Origin: Actinomycetota bacterium
GTDB lineage: Bacteria > Actinomycetota > Acidimicrobiia > Acidimicrobiales > SZUA-35
DNA length: 7,169 nt
Assembly (NCBI GenBank): GCA_027730885.1
Contig: JAQCHM010000172.1
Span: forward strand, 1 to 7,169
Reading direction: 5' to 3'
A model generated the notes under the pieces. That model did not search any database. It was not told where the DNA came from and saw nothing but the letters and a program-made list of their open reading frames with translations. The position numbers were made by a program, and so were the translations under genes. Position 1 is the stretch's first letter. Every line of letters starts with the position of its first letter. Shown here piece by piece: positions 6,215 to 7,169 of the stretch.

Positions 6215-6664
6215 TCAGGAGGCCCGCGACGGAAAGCGGCCGTAGCGGCTCCCGAACAAGGCCATGACGGCGACGCCCAGAAGCGGGGCCAGGACCGAGA
6301 ACGCCGCGGGTGAGAAGGGTTTGAGGGAAGCTCCCACCAGGCCGATCAGCACCTGAATACCGAGACAGGTACGCAGCGTGCACCGGGCGCGACGATCGAC
6401 CACCCCTCCGTTGAGCAAGAAGGCTCCGCCGAACCACACTTCCTCGCCGCGGCTGCGTGAGGCCGCGATGAGGAAGGCGGCAACGAACACCCCAGTGCCC
6501 ACTAGGAACAGCATCAGATTGATCCCGACCCCGACGTCGACCGCCCGGTCGGATGGGGCGAGACTGGCCGCGGTAGCGATGAGGTGGAGGATGACGCCGA
6601 CTTTGGCCGCTCGGAGCAGACGAGCTGGGCTGAACAGCGAACGAGGCTCGGTCGCTTGATTCAC
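6215..6664 (-). CDS. Small integral membrane protein, about four helices
   Basis: I do not recognise the family. The 149-aa protein has hydrophobic segments at about 20-36, 45-68, 99-114 and 119-138, consistent with four membrane helices; a weaker stretch at 76-89 may be peripheral. A positively charged N-terminus (R14, R18, K21) and the loop RSRGEE (70-75) suggest the N-terminus is cytoplasmic. The tail GSRYGRFPSR (138-147), aromatic-basic after the last helix, resembles the ends of other small actinobacterial membrane proteins, but I cannot name one. The start is a GTG overlapping the stop of the upstream glycosyltransferase gene in GTGA (6664-6661), the usual sign of translational coupling. 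The SRPBCC gene follows 16 bp after its stop. The position suggests a partner of the glycosyltransferase or a membrane-lipid step, but nothing in the sequence proves it. Confidence 0.8.
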   Translation of the reverse strand: MNQATEPRSLFSPARLLRAAKVGVILHLIATAASLAPSDRAVDVGVGINLMLFLVGTGVFVAAFLIAASRSRGEEVWFGGAFLLNGGVVDRRARCTLRTCLGIQVLIGLVGASLKPFSPAAFSVLAPLLGVAVMALFGSRYGRFPSRAS

Positions 6665-7169
6665 GAGAGGGGCGATCCTTGCGGTGGAATGGAGTCCAGG
6701 GCGTCGCGGAGTGTCGCGGCCAAATGGTCGTACCCGAAGGAGGCCTCGACCCGGGCGCGTGCGGCGTCACCCATGCATCGCCGACGCTCGGGATCATCGA
6801 GCAACTGGGCCACGGCGCCCGCTACCGCTTCGACCCGGTCGGGCTCTTCGACCACGAGTCCGGTGACACCGTGCTGGACGGCTTCGGCCGCTCCCCCCGA
6901 CCGTCCCGCGATCTGGGGGACCCCGCAGGCAGCTGCTTCCAGGAAGACGATCCCGAAGCCTTCTTGTTCGAGACCCCACCAGCGCCGTTGGCACGGCATG
7001 GCCATCACGTCGATCGCCTGGTAAAGCTGGACGACCTCGGCATCGGTGAGCCGACCGAGCAGGCGCGCCCGCGCCCCCGAACGCTGGATCAGCGCGTGGA
7101 GCTGCTTCGCTTGTCTGCCCTGGCCGCCGATGAGGACCACCAGGTCGGGATGGGTCTCGGCCAGGAGAG
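6661..7169 (-). CDS. GT4 glycosyltransferase, PimB'-like, C-terminal part (runs off the right edge)
   Basis: The visible 168 codons are the C-terminal, donor-binding Rossmann half of a GT-B glycosyltransferase; the start is outside the window. The frame continues without a stop to the edge (…LLAETHPDL before VVLIGGQG), so the GTG at 7140 is internal. Counting from the first full codon: LVVLIGGQG (9-17), the LLGRLTDAEVVQLYQ block (36-50), DVMAMPC (53-59), the GT4 EX7E motif with glutamates at 69 and 77 in EGFGIVFLE, then CGVPQIAGRSGGAAEAV (81-97) and GVTGLVVEEPD. MPC…EGFGIVFLEAAACGVP is typical of mycobacterial/corynebacterial PimB' (Rv2188c), which adds the second mannose of phosphatidylinositol dimannoside from GDP-mannose. 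Close GT4 relatives use other acceptors and donors, so substrate is not claimed. Its stop overlaps the start of the membrane-protein gene by 4 bp, and it is the most upstream visible gene of the operon. Confidence 0.9.
   Translation of the reverse strand, partial: LLAETHPDLVVLIGGQGRQAKQLHALIQRSGARARLLGRLTDAEVVQLYQAIDVMAMPCQRRWWGLEQEGFGIVFLEAAACGVPQIAGRSGGAAEAVQHGVTGLVVEEPDRVEAVAGAVAQLLDDPERRRCMGDAARARVEASFGYDHLAATLRDALDSIPPQGSPLS

Noticed and set aside
5922..6797. A 291-codon minus-strand frame overlapping three genes
   Set aside because: Arg/Pro/Ser-rich with no motifs, and offset from the SRPBCC, membrane and glycosyltransferase frames that are each coherent.

Overview
The window is G+C-rich, densely packed bacterial DNA of actinobacterial character. 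The PFK N-terminus, the PimB-like glycosyltransferase and the SRPBCC protein all resemble actinobacterial (mycobacterial/streptomycete) families. The mix of genes and the style of the coiled-coil protein suggest a deep-branching class such as Acidimicrobiia, but that placement is inference. I see no mobile elements, CRISPR arrays, tRNA or rRNA genes, and no obvious foreign base composition. No gene-free stretch exceeds about 110 bases.

Left part (1-1810): two carbon-metabolism genes are transcribed divergently from a roughly 110-bp gap. Leftward and running off the edge is the start of a 6-phosphofructokinase. Rightward is a complete glycerol kinase (glpK). All glycerol-contact residues of GlpK are present, but its P-loop-like segment is variant and the fructose-1,6-bisphosphate control loop is missing. 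glpK converges on the next gene with a single base between the two stop codons.

Right part (1812-7169): six same-strand (-) genes form what looks like one operon. In transcription order they are: a GT4 glycosyltransferase of PimB' type (5' end off the window); a small four-helix membrane protein starting in a GTGA overlap; an SRPBCC/START-like protein very similar to mycobacterial Rv2185c; a 553-aa coiled-coil protein with SMC/RecN-like ends but no catalytic ATPase motifs; a zinc-motif ROK glucokinase; and an AlaC-type alanine aminotransferase. Gaps run from -4 to 47 bp.

How they may work together: glucokinase, PFK and GlpK feed hexose and glycerol into central glycolysis, and AlaC links pyruvate to alanine and glutamate. 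The upstream half (PimB-like glycosyltransferase, membrane protein, SRPBCC protein) looks like an envelope lipid or glycolipid module, recalling the pimB'-Rv2185c region of Mycobacterium. The most unusual gene is the coiled-coil pseudo-ATPase between these two halves. Its function is unknown to me, and it is the best candidate for something undescribed.
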